A DNA stretch of 64,000 nucleotides. Origin: Laburnicola sp. R22_1. Taxonomy: Eukaryota > Ascomycota > Dothideomycetes > Pleosporales > Didymosphaeriaceae. The notes under the pieces are model-generated. The model searched no databases. It was not told the DNA's origin and worked only from the letters and a program-made list of their open reading frames with translations. This document shows positions 47,376 through 59,860 of the stretch, one piece after another. The stretch spans positions 3,224,001 to 3,288,000 of the forward strand of contig JACONQ010000005.1 of assembly GCA_014281115.1 (NCBI GenBank), given 5' to 3'. How positions within the stretch are numbered: the first letter of the stretch is position 1; each line of letters begins with the position of its first letter. The position numbers were made by a program, and so were the translations under genes.

Positions 47376-48734
47376 AAGCGTAACCCTTTATATAACTAAC
47401 CTATTAAATAAACTAGTTACGTAATAACCACTCCTACTACTACTTTATATAAAGTCTTTATCTTTACTACCTCTACCTTATAAGATAACACTAATATACC
47501 TAAATATACTAAACTGTATAATAAGTATACTAAAGAAATAGAAATATTAGAGGCAACACTACGCAAGAAAATAAGACCTAAGTACTAGAAGAATGAGATT
47601 AGCCTAGCAAATAATCTCTTTTTATTAGAAATGTAATTGTACGTAGTATATACTATTGCTAATTATTATATATTATACTAAAAAGGGATAGCTTTTTTAG
47701 AATTATTCTAGAAAGACTTTAAAGGATAGAAAGAACACTATTTTTTAAAGTTAAACTGTGCGTTTAGAAGAGAGCTTATTACAGTCCTAGAAGAAAAGAG
47801 CATTATACTAAGAATAGACGCTAGAGCCATAAGTACTAGTAAACTATATAAAGTAGTCTAAGGTAATGCAGATATTACTTATATATTACTGCTCTTGCTA
47901 GTCCGCTTAACTCCTTATACGCAAACACTAAGGCCAATTTTAAAGATATCTAAGCTAGTTAGGCTATCGCACGAACCTAAACAGAGTAAGCCGCTGCCAC
48001 CACAGGCACCTATATAGCTGTAGGTCTCTATAGACATCTTAAGAGAATCTTTATATAAGTACTAAGGACGATCTTATTTATACAAACAACTAAATAACCC
48101 ACTACTCTTTGCACATAGTACCTAACTACTATTCTGCCTACCTACTTACTATTATTAAACACTATATAGAATAGAACTATTACTAGTTAAATATAAACTA
48201 TAGGCACTATACTAATTTATATAGACTAAGCCTATACTATAATCTAACCTATACGAACTTTCGCCCAAGTATAACCTACCTCCTTAGAGAATTCTAGTTA
48301 ATAAGATAATCTAATTTTAAAAGGTATAGAATAAGGATAATAACTATACTAGAGCTTTATATAATATTTTAGTAGATAAGACTAGAATCTTTATAGATCT
48401 ATGTAGACGCCTAGATATTGCTAAGGATTAATACCTAGACATCTTCTTAGATATTCTTACTAGCTGTGCGGCACAGTATTACCTCTATACTATTTGCCCT
48501 AGATAATTATAAAAGTGCTTATACAAAGCACTTAATAGTCACTTTAATACTACTATTAACTACAACTAGTATTAGACAGACTAGACCATAATGACTTTTA
48601 TATAATGCTAGCGTAAGAACTCTAATAAGAGTCTATACAAAGTTCTAAAGGCAATAATTAATAGGCTTACCCTTGCATAGAGAGCATTAGGTGCGGACTT
48701 TGCTAGGGAAATTTCTCTCTATACTACTATTGTA
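47376..48734 (+). pseudogene. Copia-like 3 gag, RIPed
   Basis: The plus-strand reading at about 48395-48734 shows a gag-like segment (DLCRRLDIAKDQYLDIFLD, then FNTTINYNQY) with stops in place of Gln/Trp. It continues past element L at 50934. The region 47376-48390 is too eroded to read. Confidence 0.5.
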
Positions 48735-49139
48735 CAGTAGGGTGACACAAAAAAGCGCCTAGAAAAAAGATATCTTTTTAAAAGTTATATAACTAGGTGA
48801 GTTTTAATACTATGTAAATAATAAGTATACCGTTTTAAGGAGACGGTTTAGGACATTTAGTATAGAAGGTTAGTAAGAGCTTAGTAATCAGCTCTAACTA
48901 GAGGTATCTTAGTAAAGTTAAGGGAATTTTTTCTTAAAACTTTGACCCTATATAACTTTTTTTTCTACGTAGATAAAATTCTATAACTTATGTATATTAT
49001 AGTTTAGTCTATAACGACTATGTAACCCAATTTTTATTATAGGTTTATTCATAGAAATAATAATTATAAGGAAAACGATAAAAGTTAATTAAAATTAAAC
49101 AATTAGATAGAACTAGTAAATAATATATAACTAGTACTT

Positions 49140-50479
49140 AGTATACTATCCTTTAGCCTCTATAACGTCATTATAACGCTTAGGCAAAGATAGTATACAA
49201 TAATCTATAGCCTCCTGTGGAATTAAATTCCACTCCTCTTATATAGCTCTTTTAAAGGCTTCTACACTAGATTTACTAGTGCCAAAGCCTAAAGACGCCC
49301 TATTTCTTTTTCCTAGCCTATCTTTTAATAGACTCCAAACGTTTTCTATAGGATTTAAGTCTGGTGAATAGGGTGGATACCTAAAAACAAAGACTTTATT
49401 TCTAGAAAACTACCTTTTTACCTGTAGAGTTCTATGGATCTTCGAATTATCCTATTAAAATTTCCAGCCTAGTTATAATTAGTATAAAGAATAAGATTAT
49501 AAAAATAATATACATATATATATATTATATATTAAAAGAAAAAGAAAAAGAAAAAAGAAAAAGAAAAAGAAAAAGAAAAAGAAAAAAGAAAAAGAAAAAG
49601 AAAAAGAAAAAGAAAAAGAAAAAGAAAAAAAAAGAAAAAAGGGGTACTTTACTTACCTCTTTTTAAAAGAGGTTTTAAGATAGGATTTAAACACTCCTAT
49701 ATATATCTAGTGTTATTAAAGGTCCTAGTTTTAATAGGGTCCCTTAAAAACACTAGTTTAGAACGTTCTCCTATCCAAATACAGCCCCAGACTAAGATAG
49801 AAATATCTCGCGCTTTTAGTAAATTAGTACTAGCTTAAAAAAAAGATATAAAAAAAGTAAAATAGCCCAATTATAGAGAAAGGAGGGCTCTATAATTCTA
49901 GAATTTAAAAGAAATTAATAACTTACTAGTTGTTTGGTTTTTGTGCTGTTCAGGCCTAATTTTCGATTTTCCCCTTTTTCTTATATATTCTTGCCTATTA
50001 CCATGGCCCCTTTGAATAGTAGACTCGTCAGAAAATATAACTTTAGCAAAGTTAATATTTTCTAGCTCCTTTACTATCTCTTTAGCCCAGAATTCTCTTC
50101 TTTTAGCTCTTTCTTTAGTTAAATAGGCGTTTTTCTTAGAGACGTTAAAAGAATAGTCTTCTTCTTTTAAAACTCTCTGTAACGTCCTCTTAGTAAAGCC
50201 AAAACTATTCTCTTCTAATAGCCTCTTATTTGTCTTCTTAGGGCTTTTGGTTAAATCCCTATTAATAACTCTTTTCTCCCTAGAAGTAACCTTAGTTACT
50301 CTCTCTTGTTTTACCCCTTTTAATAAGTTATCTCCCTTATTTTTCTTATTAATACGTCTAATAGTAGTCTTAATAGATTGTAGAGGCTTATTAAGGGTAG
50401 TAGCAATAGTAGAATTAGAAGTATTTGCTTTTTTAAGTAAAGAAACTTAACTTTCGAGTTTTGACAATTTTGGCTCCAT
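49140..50479 (-). pseudogene. Element L transposase (Tc1-type), partly intact
   Basis: Starts at 50479 (MEPKLSKLES). Tc3-type HTH (SNSTIATTLNKPLQSIKTTI), HTH_Tnp_Tc3-like second region (TKRTLQRVLKEEDYSF), first catalytic Asp in VIFSDESTIQRGHGNRQEY, a tryptophan block VWGCIWIGERSKL, second Asp in DNSKIHRTLQ and third block YPPYSPDLNPIENVW. Around 49540-49640 an A/G-rich tract interrupts it. More than 100 codons near the first catalytic Asp lack stops. Confidence 0.78.
49535..49640. repeat. AAAAAG-type microsatellite inside element L
   Basis: About 105 bp of AAAAG/AAAAAG repeats, next to a short TATATA tract, within the transposase frame of element L. Confidence 0.9.
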
Positions 50480-50933
50480 TCGAGGAAATACAAAAGAGAA
50501 AATTTACTAGACAAAAGATATTATATTATACTATAATCTTAGTAATAAATCACGTGATTTAATTAACTTTTAAAATTACGTAATCTTTTAACCTTAAATA
50601 ATTTCTTAATTAAGTTATATAAGTACTCCGAAAGTTTGCTTACGTAATCTACACTAGGCCTAGAATAGCTAGTAAAAACATTAGCCTAGTAGCATACTAA
50701 ATAAAAAAGTCATAACGCCTTAAAAATTGACTTTTTAGAAACACTAAGTTTAGAGATAGATACCTTAAGGACCCTGCTTAGTAAGCACGTAACTAGTACC
50801 TAATCTTAATCTCCTATATCTCCTTTTTAAAACCGTATACTTTTTATTTACATAGTATTAAAACTCACTTAGTTATATAACTTTTAAAAAGGTATCTTTT
50901 TACTAGGCGCTTTTTTTGTGTTACCCTACTGTA

Positions 50934-53900
50934 TAAGTATACCGTGGACACCTAGAACTAGAGTAGACTATATTTACCTCTAAGCCTACCTATAAAGCTC
51001 TATTTGCTAATCTCTATGCGTTAATCCAAGTTACAATTAATCGCTAATCTAATTAGTACCTATAAGAGGTTAATATATACTACACTAACTGTAAATATAA
51101 CTTTCCTATATAAAGAGGTAGACTACTAGCCTCTTATAGACAAGGATTTTATAAACGATTTGTACTATTATTATCGCGATTTAGATCCTAATTAAACAAT
51201 TTTTATATAAGACTAAAGAAGTATTTTGTATGTTATAAGGAAGGTTATTAGTCTTTTAACTATTTGCGCGATAAGCGTACCCACGTAATAAGATAGTATA
51301 TTACCTTCTATAAAGAGTATAATAATAAAACGCCTTTGTATAAAACTATTTAGTCCTATATTTAGAATATAGAAGAGTATAATAATAAGGAACCTACTTT
51401 GCACAAAGAAAAGAAGCAAAGTAAAGATAATAAGGATAGTAATAATTAAGTGTTCTACCTAACTACTACTGCCTATCTTTACTGTATAACTGGCAAACAC
51501 ATCTATAAGATAGAGCTAGAGAAGTGTGCGGAATAGTTTATCCTTAAAGATTAATACTATATAATATACTAAGATAAACTAGAATATAAGTATAGTAAGG
51601 ATTTCTACTATTAGCAAAGCATAGCTAGAGGCATACGTATAAGAGAACCCCTATACAAAGATTAATTAGATACCTAGCAATACTAATATTAGCTTTAGAA
51701 GTTAGAACTTATAAGAATCTCTAGAAACTATACAAATTATAAATTTAATAGGAATGATTACCTACTATATTCTAGACACTCTAACACTATTTCTACTATT
51801 ACTAGTAGATGCTAATAAGCTGGGTGCCTACTTTAATAATATTCTAGATATTATTATATAAAAGGACGGCACAACTATAGCTATTATACGTAAATAGGAA
51901 CACCCTTTCTTTAATATTAGTAAGGAAGAAACTGTGTCTTTTTTTACTAAATAAAAACTCTGTTGCCTTTATTAATAATTTAGACATTCCTATATAGAAA
52001 GACTTTAGAAGATACTTACTAATACTGGCTATAAAGTGGATACTACTATACTAAACAAAATTTAGAAGTTTTGCCACTACTATTAATCGTACAAATAAGC
52101 TCTGCGTTACTTTAAGTTCACTATTAAGGATAACACCCACTTTAACTATAAGATTATTATTAATATTATACGTATTAGAACTAGGGACGCACTACATATT
52201 ATAAATTCAGACATATTATTTTAAGTTACAATTTTCTTAAAATTAATATCTGTATAAGATGCGTAGGAAGCCCTCTATAGATGCTAGATTAATATCTACT
52301 AAGGTCTACCTAACTATATTATATATAACTTAGGTATAAACTTTATATTAGATAAGTTTAGAAACTACGCAAAGATTATTAGCACAACCTATAGGCAGAT
52401 GCCTATAAAAGCATATTAGGCAATAGGGAAGGTTAAGCGTTTGCACGCACCTCTCTATAGAGCCTTTAATATTCTTAAGGCTAAACTAGGAGATTGTATA
52501 GATAAGGAGGACATTCTCTAGATAGCTATTAAAGCTATTAATAACACTGTAGGCCTAGATAGTCTTATACCTATATTGCTAGTCTTTGGCGCATATCCTA
52601 GGATTAATATAGATTTTCTCTTATTACCTAATATTATCGCACGTATAAATGCTGTACAAAAGGCGATAAAGATATTATAAAAGAAAAAAGATAAGACTAA
52701 TATTAATTGTGCGCTAAACATCTATAATAGTCTGTTAGCAGCGCACAAAGTCCTTAAGCTCCTACTTAAATCTAAGATTATAGCCTAGAGAGAGAAAGGT
52801 AGATAGATAGACCTATATAAGATTAAGGGCATTAAGGATAGAGATATAATTCTTAACCTAGAGAATAGTTTAGTAAAGTTTTGCTATATATAAGTTAAGC
52901 TATACTATTACAAAGAAGATTACACTTTCCTACTATTATATAAAGTAGATAATGCCGTCCCTATGCAAAGAGATCCTCTAGAGAAGAGGAGAAGAGGCCA
53001 CCTAAAAAAGGATGCTGCATTCCTTTCCTAAAAGGAGACAAGCAATTAGAAACTATCTCTAAAGCTCTGTGTAGAAGGTACAATTACAACACCTAGAGCA
53101 CCTTTTAAAGAGTTAGACCGTATAGAGATAAACGCTCTAATTACTAATAGCATATTTAAGATTCTTCTCTTTAACCTATTTAAGCATAAGGATAGAATCT
53201 TTAACCTCCGCCTCGTATAAGAAGTTAAGGGCAAGACTACTTAACTATATAAGAAACTCCACCTTATGTTTGCTAGTCACTCTAATAAGGAGAAGGATAA
53301 AATCCTTATCTAATTACCTACTATCTAAAGAATAAGCTAGCGTCTACTCTTTGCATTAGAAGCAAGCCTTTAGGCAACGTACAGAATGTATTTTAAACTG
53401 TAAGACATCACCTAGGCCTATATTTAGTTTACTAATAAACTAAACTATATACTCTATACTAGACTACCTAAGAAACTACGCACGAATTTTCTATAAGATA
53501 TAATCTTCTATATTATATAACCACTCTATAGTATAGCTAAATTAGATCTTTACTAGTTTAAGACCTACTATAACTATTATAAAGAGAGACTTAGTATAAA
53601 GACTTTATTATACGACCTATGTCTACTTATTACTAATAAAGAAGAGCACATCTTTAGGATTACTAGTCTTTAGACAAATAATACTCTTAGTATTGTTAAT
53701 AAGAACTTCGCACAAAGAAAAGAAGAAGAGCTAAAGAAAGTCGACTTTTATACAAAGGATAAGACTATCCTTGCTAAGAACTAACCTATTAAGTTTAATA
53801 GTAAAGAATTTGGCTTATGCACAACACTATAGTTCTTATATAAAAAGGCCAAGCAAAGGGCCTTTATATAATTAACCTAGAAGACAAGAATGCTACGCAG

Positions 53901-54640
53901 AGGTATATAGAGTAGCGTGTAAGAGGCGCCTATATTATATTTGTATGCTAACTAGAAGCTGCATTTAATTTGTCTATTGCCGCTTAGACTACATTACCCT
54001 CACGCAAAGATATTAAGGTATTAACGCACAAATCTAATAGCAGATTAACAATAGTAAGCGTGGTCTTACTTTTATACTATTAGATCTCTATTATACAAAG
54101 CTGTTTATCTTTACTAATAGCTTATTTGCTAATAATAAGGACCTAAGCTTATAGCTAGGATTCCTAATTGCTTTAGGTAATAAGCATTACATAGGTAATA
54201 GTAATAACTTTAATATTCTAGTAAATATTATACACTAGAATTTAACTAAGTATAAGAAAGTAATAAGGAGTATTCTTGCTAGCGAGCTATATAGTATAGT
54301 AGGAGGCTTTAACAATACTATTACTATTAGCACAACTCTCTAGAGGATTGTACGCACGCTTAGTCTGCCGCTAATTTTTATAGTTATCTATATAGATTTA
54401 AAGTCTCTCTATAACTGCCTTGTATAACTAGGAACCACAAATAAAAAGTGCCTTATAATTAATATTATGTCCCTTTGCAAATTGTATAAGCACCGCGAGA
54501 TTTCTAAAATTAGATAGATTAATAGGAAGGATAACTCTGCTAATGCCTATATAAAGAAGGCCCTAAACTAGGCTCTAGAGTTCTTAATCTCTAGTAACAC
54601 CTTAATAATTACTATTAAAGCATTAGTGGATTGCTTTAAG
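50934..54640 (+). pseudogene. Copia-like 3 gag end, integrase, reverse transcriptase and RNase H
   Basis: The plus-strand readings follow a fungal Copia lineage: zinc knuckle trace FVCYKEGYQSFNY (about 51215), an integrase zinc-binding and core region (about 51960-52460, ending near VKRLHAPLYRAFNI), LLVFGAYPR (about 52580), reverse transcriptase (RLLFALEASL, PLYSIAKLDLYWF-like; about 53340-53900), and RNase H (ANNKDLS...ILASELY...TNKKCLIINIMSL; about 54120-54500). Most stops fall where Gln or Trp is expected. Confidence 0.68.
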
Positions 54641-56045
54641 CCTGCTTACATAAGCTCTTTCTAGCCTTTATACAGCACTATTTCTTTATTATTTGTCTAT
54701 TCTTTTATATAATATACTTATTTAATTCTTTTTACACGCCCATATTACTTAAAAATACACATTTTCCTATCTAGTATTCGCATAGAAAGAGAAGAGACAC
54801 AGCATACATTTATTTAGAGAGGAGTTTTTTATTCTAGTACTTATAAATAATATCTAGAAGTGTCTATTCTACTATCTAGCCCTATCCCGTGCGATAATTG
54901 TACCTAGTACCATAGCTCTGCCATACATAAGAACTACACAATTCTGCCTAGAAGTTTACTACTATATAATACTTAGTAAAGGGCCTAGGACCAGAGTTAC
55001 TGCCATAGTAGTAAGCGTACGCAGTGCCCCTAAGGATATTACGCAACTAGATAAGGAGCGCGCAAAAGTAGCCTTGCGCTAAATAAGCTTAGCAACCTAT
55101 AGACGCAGGTCTATACTAGCTATAAGAATAATATTAATATTATACAAAGGCAGATGTGCAACACGCAACTTCTTAGCCTATTTTTTATAGTTAGCATCTA
55201 TATAAAAAGTAAAGAATAGAGGAACTTACATTAATAGAGATGCCCTAAATAAATATATAGTTTATCTAGGAACTAGTTAGAAGGGTAATACGCATTCTTC
55301 CGCCCAGAAGAGCTACTATAGTAGTATTAAAGCTAGAAAGGCCTAGCTAGTTAAGACCCACTAGTATAAGCGCTATTATCTACACTAAGTTAGCATTATA
55401 TAGAGATAAGATATTATATAATAAGGGACACAGTTTAGCACTATACAAAATAGGGGATTAGTTTAATAAAAAGAGAAAAGAGCTAGGGAGAAGAGACACG
55501 TATAGAGAGATGTTTAAAGTAGGGGATAAGAGAGAGAAGGATAGAGAGAGGAAAGCCCACCTTATATGCCTTTCTCTTCTGTTTAGAGCCTTAATTTCTA
55601 CCCCTTATTGGCGTTTGTCTTTCCCTTATTTAACGTTGTATAATTGCCTAATACTACTACCTAAATAGATAAGACAAATAGATCTATCTATTATATAAGA
55701 AACAAACTAAGCAAAAAGAACTCTATACAAATAATATATTATTACTATAACCTTGTTGTTAACTGCACAATCTTACCCTTAACCGCTATTAGCTAGACTA
55801 CTACTCTACTACTAATAAGCCTAATTGCGCCTCTAATAAATGGCAGCAAAGTACAATAAATAGTTACTTAATAGAATCTTCCTATTAACTAGAGTAAACT
55901 AGCTAGAGTAGGAGACGTACGGACAGGGGAATAATAAATAGATAGGGTGAATATTAGCAAGTAGATAGTTTGTGCGAAGGAAGAGAGAACTACTAATAGC
56001 AATCTTAAAAATAAAAAGTTGCTAGTGTCTATATACCATATAGGC
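54641..56045. other. 3' region of Copia-like 3, unassigned
   Basis: 1.4 kb between the RNase H trace and the right LTR. Base composition is slightly less AT-biased than around it (for example 54880-55080), but no protein is recognised. May be a non-coding 3' segment or a captured fragment. Confidence 0.4.
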
Positions 56046-56312
56046 AAGGGCACCTAAGGATGTTAAGGTTTTAATATTGCCGCATAATAGTATTATATAG
56101 GGATTATATAATGCCTGTGCGCTGCGGTCTATACGCTATAGGATCTTCTTCTTTCTATCTACACTCTCTCTAGAGACAAGTAATTAATACTAAGTTAGTT
56201 CTATTATGTTATTTTCTTTCTTTGTACGATTATTCTGTACACTCTCTACACTTACTACTATAGAGTATTAGATATTAATATTTATATAGCTAGCTATTGA
56301 GCCTATTTAACA
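56046..56312 (+). repeat. Copia-like 3 right LTR
   Basis: 267-bp match to 45226-45492, many transitions. TGTTAAGG at 56061 and TTTAACA ending at 56312. Confidence 0.7.
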
Positions 56313-56683
56313 CTTAAGTTATTAAAACTCTTAAAGCTTAGTTTAATTATCTTCTAATTTGTTAGTAATTTGTTATATAGTTATTAGTAGTAATATAATA
56401 ATATTTCACTAGAATTTAGATTTCTAGTTAATAGCGTTAACAAACTATATATATTCTTACACCTTAACTTTATTTAGCTTTAAACTATTCTCTACACTAG
56501 TTATACTAATATAGAGTTTATAATTTAGCATATTACTATTAGTGTTAGTAATATTAGTAAAGTATATATACTTAGAAAAATTAGTAGGTAGTAAACTAGT
56601 ATAATCTTATTAGTTATATATTATAGTTAAATAATTAGGTGTGTTAATAAAAGGGTTACTTTTATTAAAACTTTTACTATTAC

Positions 56684-56764
<81 letters not shown>

Positions 56765-58130
56765 CTATAAAAGCCTTATTATAATCTTTAGGTTAGAGAA
56801 GCCCTTTTTAAAGGTAACTTTGCGCTTATTATATTATTGCTTTATTTTTAGCAAGTTATTATCTAACTTATTCTAGTCTATAGGTAGAGTACTCTATATA
56901 GTACTTTGCTAAGTTAGAACCTCTAGCTAAGCAAAGTTATAAGGCTTCTTATAGAAGCTAGTATTATTATTATTCTTATAGCTTAGTCTTGCCATCTTAT
57001 CTACTATATATAATAGGTTTGTCTCTTAGTAAGTATAGAATTTAAATTAGAAGTTAAGGGTTAAAGTTATGAGCTATAAGTATAGTAGGGTGCTATAGTA
57101 AGTTATAGCAGGTGCTTTTATATAAGGCGTTATAACTATAGCCTATACGTAATTTATAAAAGACTAGATGACTCTTAAGATTTTGTATAGTAATACTAAA
57201 CTCTCTAGGCTTTTACTAAAGTAAGTAAGACTTATTAAAATTACTATAAAATCTTAAGACTTTTTACTACGCAAAACAAGCGCGCCTAATAACTAGGGTT
57301 ACTATTATACTATACTAGAGCAATTTACTAGGGGCGTAGATCTTACTAACTTAACTTATAACTATGCCTTAGGCTATAAGTTATCTAGATTGTTACCTTT
57401 TACTATTATTATAAAGGTCTTATATATTTATCTACTATTATTATAGAGATCCTATATATTATAACTATTTGCTATTATTGCAAAGGTTCTATATAACTAT
57501 TTACTATTATTATAGAGGTCCTATATGTTATAAGTAATAGAAAAGATATTATAGCTAATAAAGGAGACGTTGTAGTTAGATATTACTATTATTAGATCTA
57601 GATAATAATATTAACATCGTCTTATCTCTTATTAGTAAGGTAAATAGAATTATAATAATTTATAGTAGCTTATAATAAGTTTAATAAATAATTATAACTA
57701 TAGATAGCTTATCTAAGTAAACTACTTTTATAACTACCTTAGTAGTTATTGTATATAAAGCTTAGTAAGCTTATAGATTATTATAATAGAGAGCTATATT
57801 ACTTATAAGTAAGTTATTCTTTTAAAGACTTAGTAGTGCTAGGAGGCTAATATCTTATAAGACGTAACCTACATGCCACTATAAATAAGGCAGTAGCTAT
57901 TCTTAATCTTCTACCGCACCTATTATTATTAATAGGTAACCTATAGGTAAGCGTAATAATCGCTATTAGTTATGTAACACTTTAGAGGAGGCATTTATAC
58001 TTCTAATACGCAAAGTATTTAAGAATATAAGAGGCCCACCTACTATATTAGTTAATAGGCATTATTATTAATAACGCTCTAGAGACAGGCTATAGATAGT
58101 TAAGCCGCAGCTTAACAATCGCTACTATAG
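56313..58130 (-). pseudogene. Gypsy gag-side interior, RIPed
   Basis: The minus-strand reading near 57000-56800 (KMARLSYKNNNNTSFYKKPY) resembles the Gypsy gag tail before the zinc knuckle; low certainty. An (ATT)n microsatellite lies at about 56684-56763. The rest is eroded. Confidence 0.35.
56684..56763. repeat. ATT microsatellite
   Basis: About 80 bp of uninterrupted ATT repeats in the Gypsy interior. Confidence 0.95.
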
Positions 58131-58336
58131 TGTAAGGATACTAGGGAAGTTATTATAACGTATATAAGATAACTAATAGTTAGAATTTAAATATAAGATA
58201 GTAGTAATACCTATATAAGGTAAATACGTAAGTGGACTATATACGTAGCCTCGCTTAGAACCTTGCTTAGTAATCGCGCTAGTTCCAAAAGGGTAATATA
58301 ATATAAGCGAGGAGCCCGCACCTTAGATTAGTAATA
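58131..58336 (-). repeat. Gypsy 5' LTR
   Basis: About 206 bp, partner of 31965-32171. Ends GTAATA where the other copy has GTAACA. Right flank AGTAA matches the left flank of the other LTR. Confidence 0.75.
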
Positions 58337-59401
58337 AGTAACTAGTTAATTGCAATACAAATAGCATAGAGCTATACGCTAGTTAGTCTATAATAACTTT
58401 CTATAATAATTTTTTATAATAATAGCTAATATACCTTGCAAAGAAAATTTAGAATAGATATCTACGCCTAGATTTTATTTATATATTACTACTATAGCGT
58501 CTCTCTAAAGTTAAGATTAATAGGCGCTAATAACTTAAAGTAATAGATAATATCTTAAACTATAAATTTAATAATATAAGTAAGATATAGAATTATATTC
58601 TCTTTTTAGTTCTAGATAATATTCTTTTCTAATAGTTTATACTAGACACTCTAAGCTAAGGTGCTATTATTACTAATATTATTATATATAATTACTAGAA
58701 GCTTCTATGTAGTTTCTATATTCTTAAAAATCTATAGTACTTTTAATACTATTAATACTCTAGTATAGCTACTATATATTAGTATAAAGTTAAGCAGCTT
58801 CTCTTTAAGCTACTAAGTGTTGTTAATATAGTAACTATTAATAGCTAGAAAGCTAAGGTAATTAGCTACAGACTACGCGTTAAGCAAAATAGAGAGTTTA
58901 GTTACCCTACTAATATTACTAAGAATAGCTACTTTAGTAGCGTTAAATTTATTTAGAAATATCTAGTAAAACCTATATTAGCTAGTTATTACAGCGTTAG
59001 GCCTAAGGAAATAGAGAAAGCATTAAAAGAATAGTTACTTTACTATTTAAAAAGACTAGTTATTATTAATTACTACTTATATAAGTTTAGTTTTAAATAC
59101 CTATAAAAATTATATAAGATATAAAACAGCTATCTACTTTTTTATACTAAGAAGTAAAAGTCCTTTTATAAATAGGCTTATTTTACTATATATATACTTA
59201 GGATCTTATATAGTAGTGCATGCCTATATTAGGCGCTATTATGCCGCTAACTAAGATAATATAGTGCCCTATTAACTTTAACGCCGAGCTTAATAGTCTT
59301 GTGGCTGCTTAGGCTCTCCTTTGTGGTGGTAATTCTAATAAGAACAAGGAACGCGTCCATAAGGCCGCTAAGAGGCTTGTGAACCGTATTAAGTGGGTGT
59401 A
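58337..59401 (+). pseudogene. Decayed unknown frame, pre-Gypsy target (right side)
   Basis: AT-rich with a plus-strand reading around 58870-59200 that keeps some protein-like content (SVRPKEIEKALKE) between TAG/TAA stops. At 59330-59400 a basic stretch (NKNKERVHKAAKRLVNRIKW) is cut by element D. Probably an older transposon remnant. Confidence 0.3.
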
Positions 59402-59860
59402 AGCTCGGCTATATAGTTATTGATCACATAGGGTTCCTGATCACCCCACCGAAACGCGCACCCTGAACAAAACACGCGATATCTCTCAACAACGCTCATC
59501 AAAATGGACGCCCGTGAGCTAGCTATACAATCAGCTATCAGCGATTTCAACGCAGGTCTTTATTCTAGCCAACGCGCAGCTGCAAAGGCGTACAATATCC
59601 CTCAATCTACGCTATCAACGCGACTCCGTGGCGCAACAACGAGCGCGCTCAGCCATTAACACCAGCAGCGATTGACTCCTCTACAAGAGGATTTCCTTGT
59701 TGAATGGATCCTTGAAGAAGACGCACGCGGCTATCCTCCTCCACACGCTCGCGCGCGAGAGATGGCGAATCGAATTCTGCGCATGAACGGCGACAATCAG
59801 CCTGTTGGCAAGCTCTGGCTCTCACACTTCATTAAGCGCCAGCCACGCGTCGCCTTAGTA

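Larger units (their letters stand above)
48735..50931 (-). mobile_element. Tc1/mariner-type DNA transposon L, long terminal repeats
   Basis: 2,197 bp between TA dinucleotides (48733-48734 and 50932-50933). Ends begin CAGTAGGGTGACACAAAAAA / CAGTAGGGTAACACAAAAAA. The inverted match extends about 105 bp. Inserted in the gag region of the Copia-like element. Confidence 0.9.
45226..56312 (+). mobile_element. Copia-like element 3, RIPed, hosting H and L
   Basis: Direct repeats of 267 bp (45226-45492 and 56046-56312) enclose plus-strand gag, integrase, reverse transcriptase and RNase H traces in Copia order. The likely LTR is TGTTAAGG...TTTAACA (252 bp in both). Two Tc1/mariner elements (45846-47373 and 48735-50931) are inserted. 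No clean target duplication is seen. Confidence 0.7.
31965..58336 (-). mobile_element. Gypsy LTR retrotransposon hosting a nest of insertions
   Basis: LTR-like ends of about 206 bp at 31965-32171 and 58131-58336 are in direct orientation and flanked by the same 5-bp duplication AGTAA (31960-31964 and 58337-58341). In element orientation the LTR starts TGTTACTAATC and ends CCCTTACA. Inside, on the minus strand, a decayed Gypsy pol runs from about 43400 to 33960. It is interrupted by a Copia element (35909-41419) and a Copia-like element (about 45226-56312). Span 26.4 kb. Confidence 0.75.

Noticed and set aside
43394..53234. Short AT-rich frames of 60-80 codons as candidate effectors
   Set aside because: Their composition is Leu/Ile/Tyr/Ser low complexity from TA-rich DNA, with no signal peptide plus Cys pattern, and they overlap retrotransposon traces in other frames.
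28276..59401. AT-rich block plus CENP-B-like proteins as a centromere
   Set aside because: The CENP-B similarity comes from damaged transposases, and the AT content is explained by RIP. Chromatin data would be needed to claim more.
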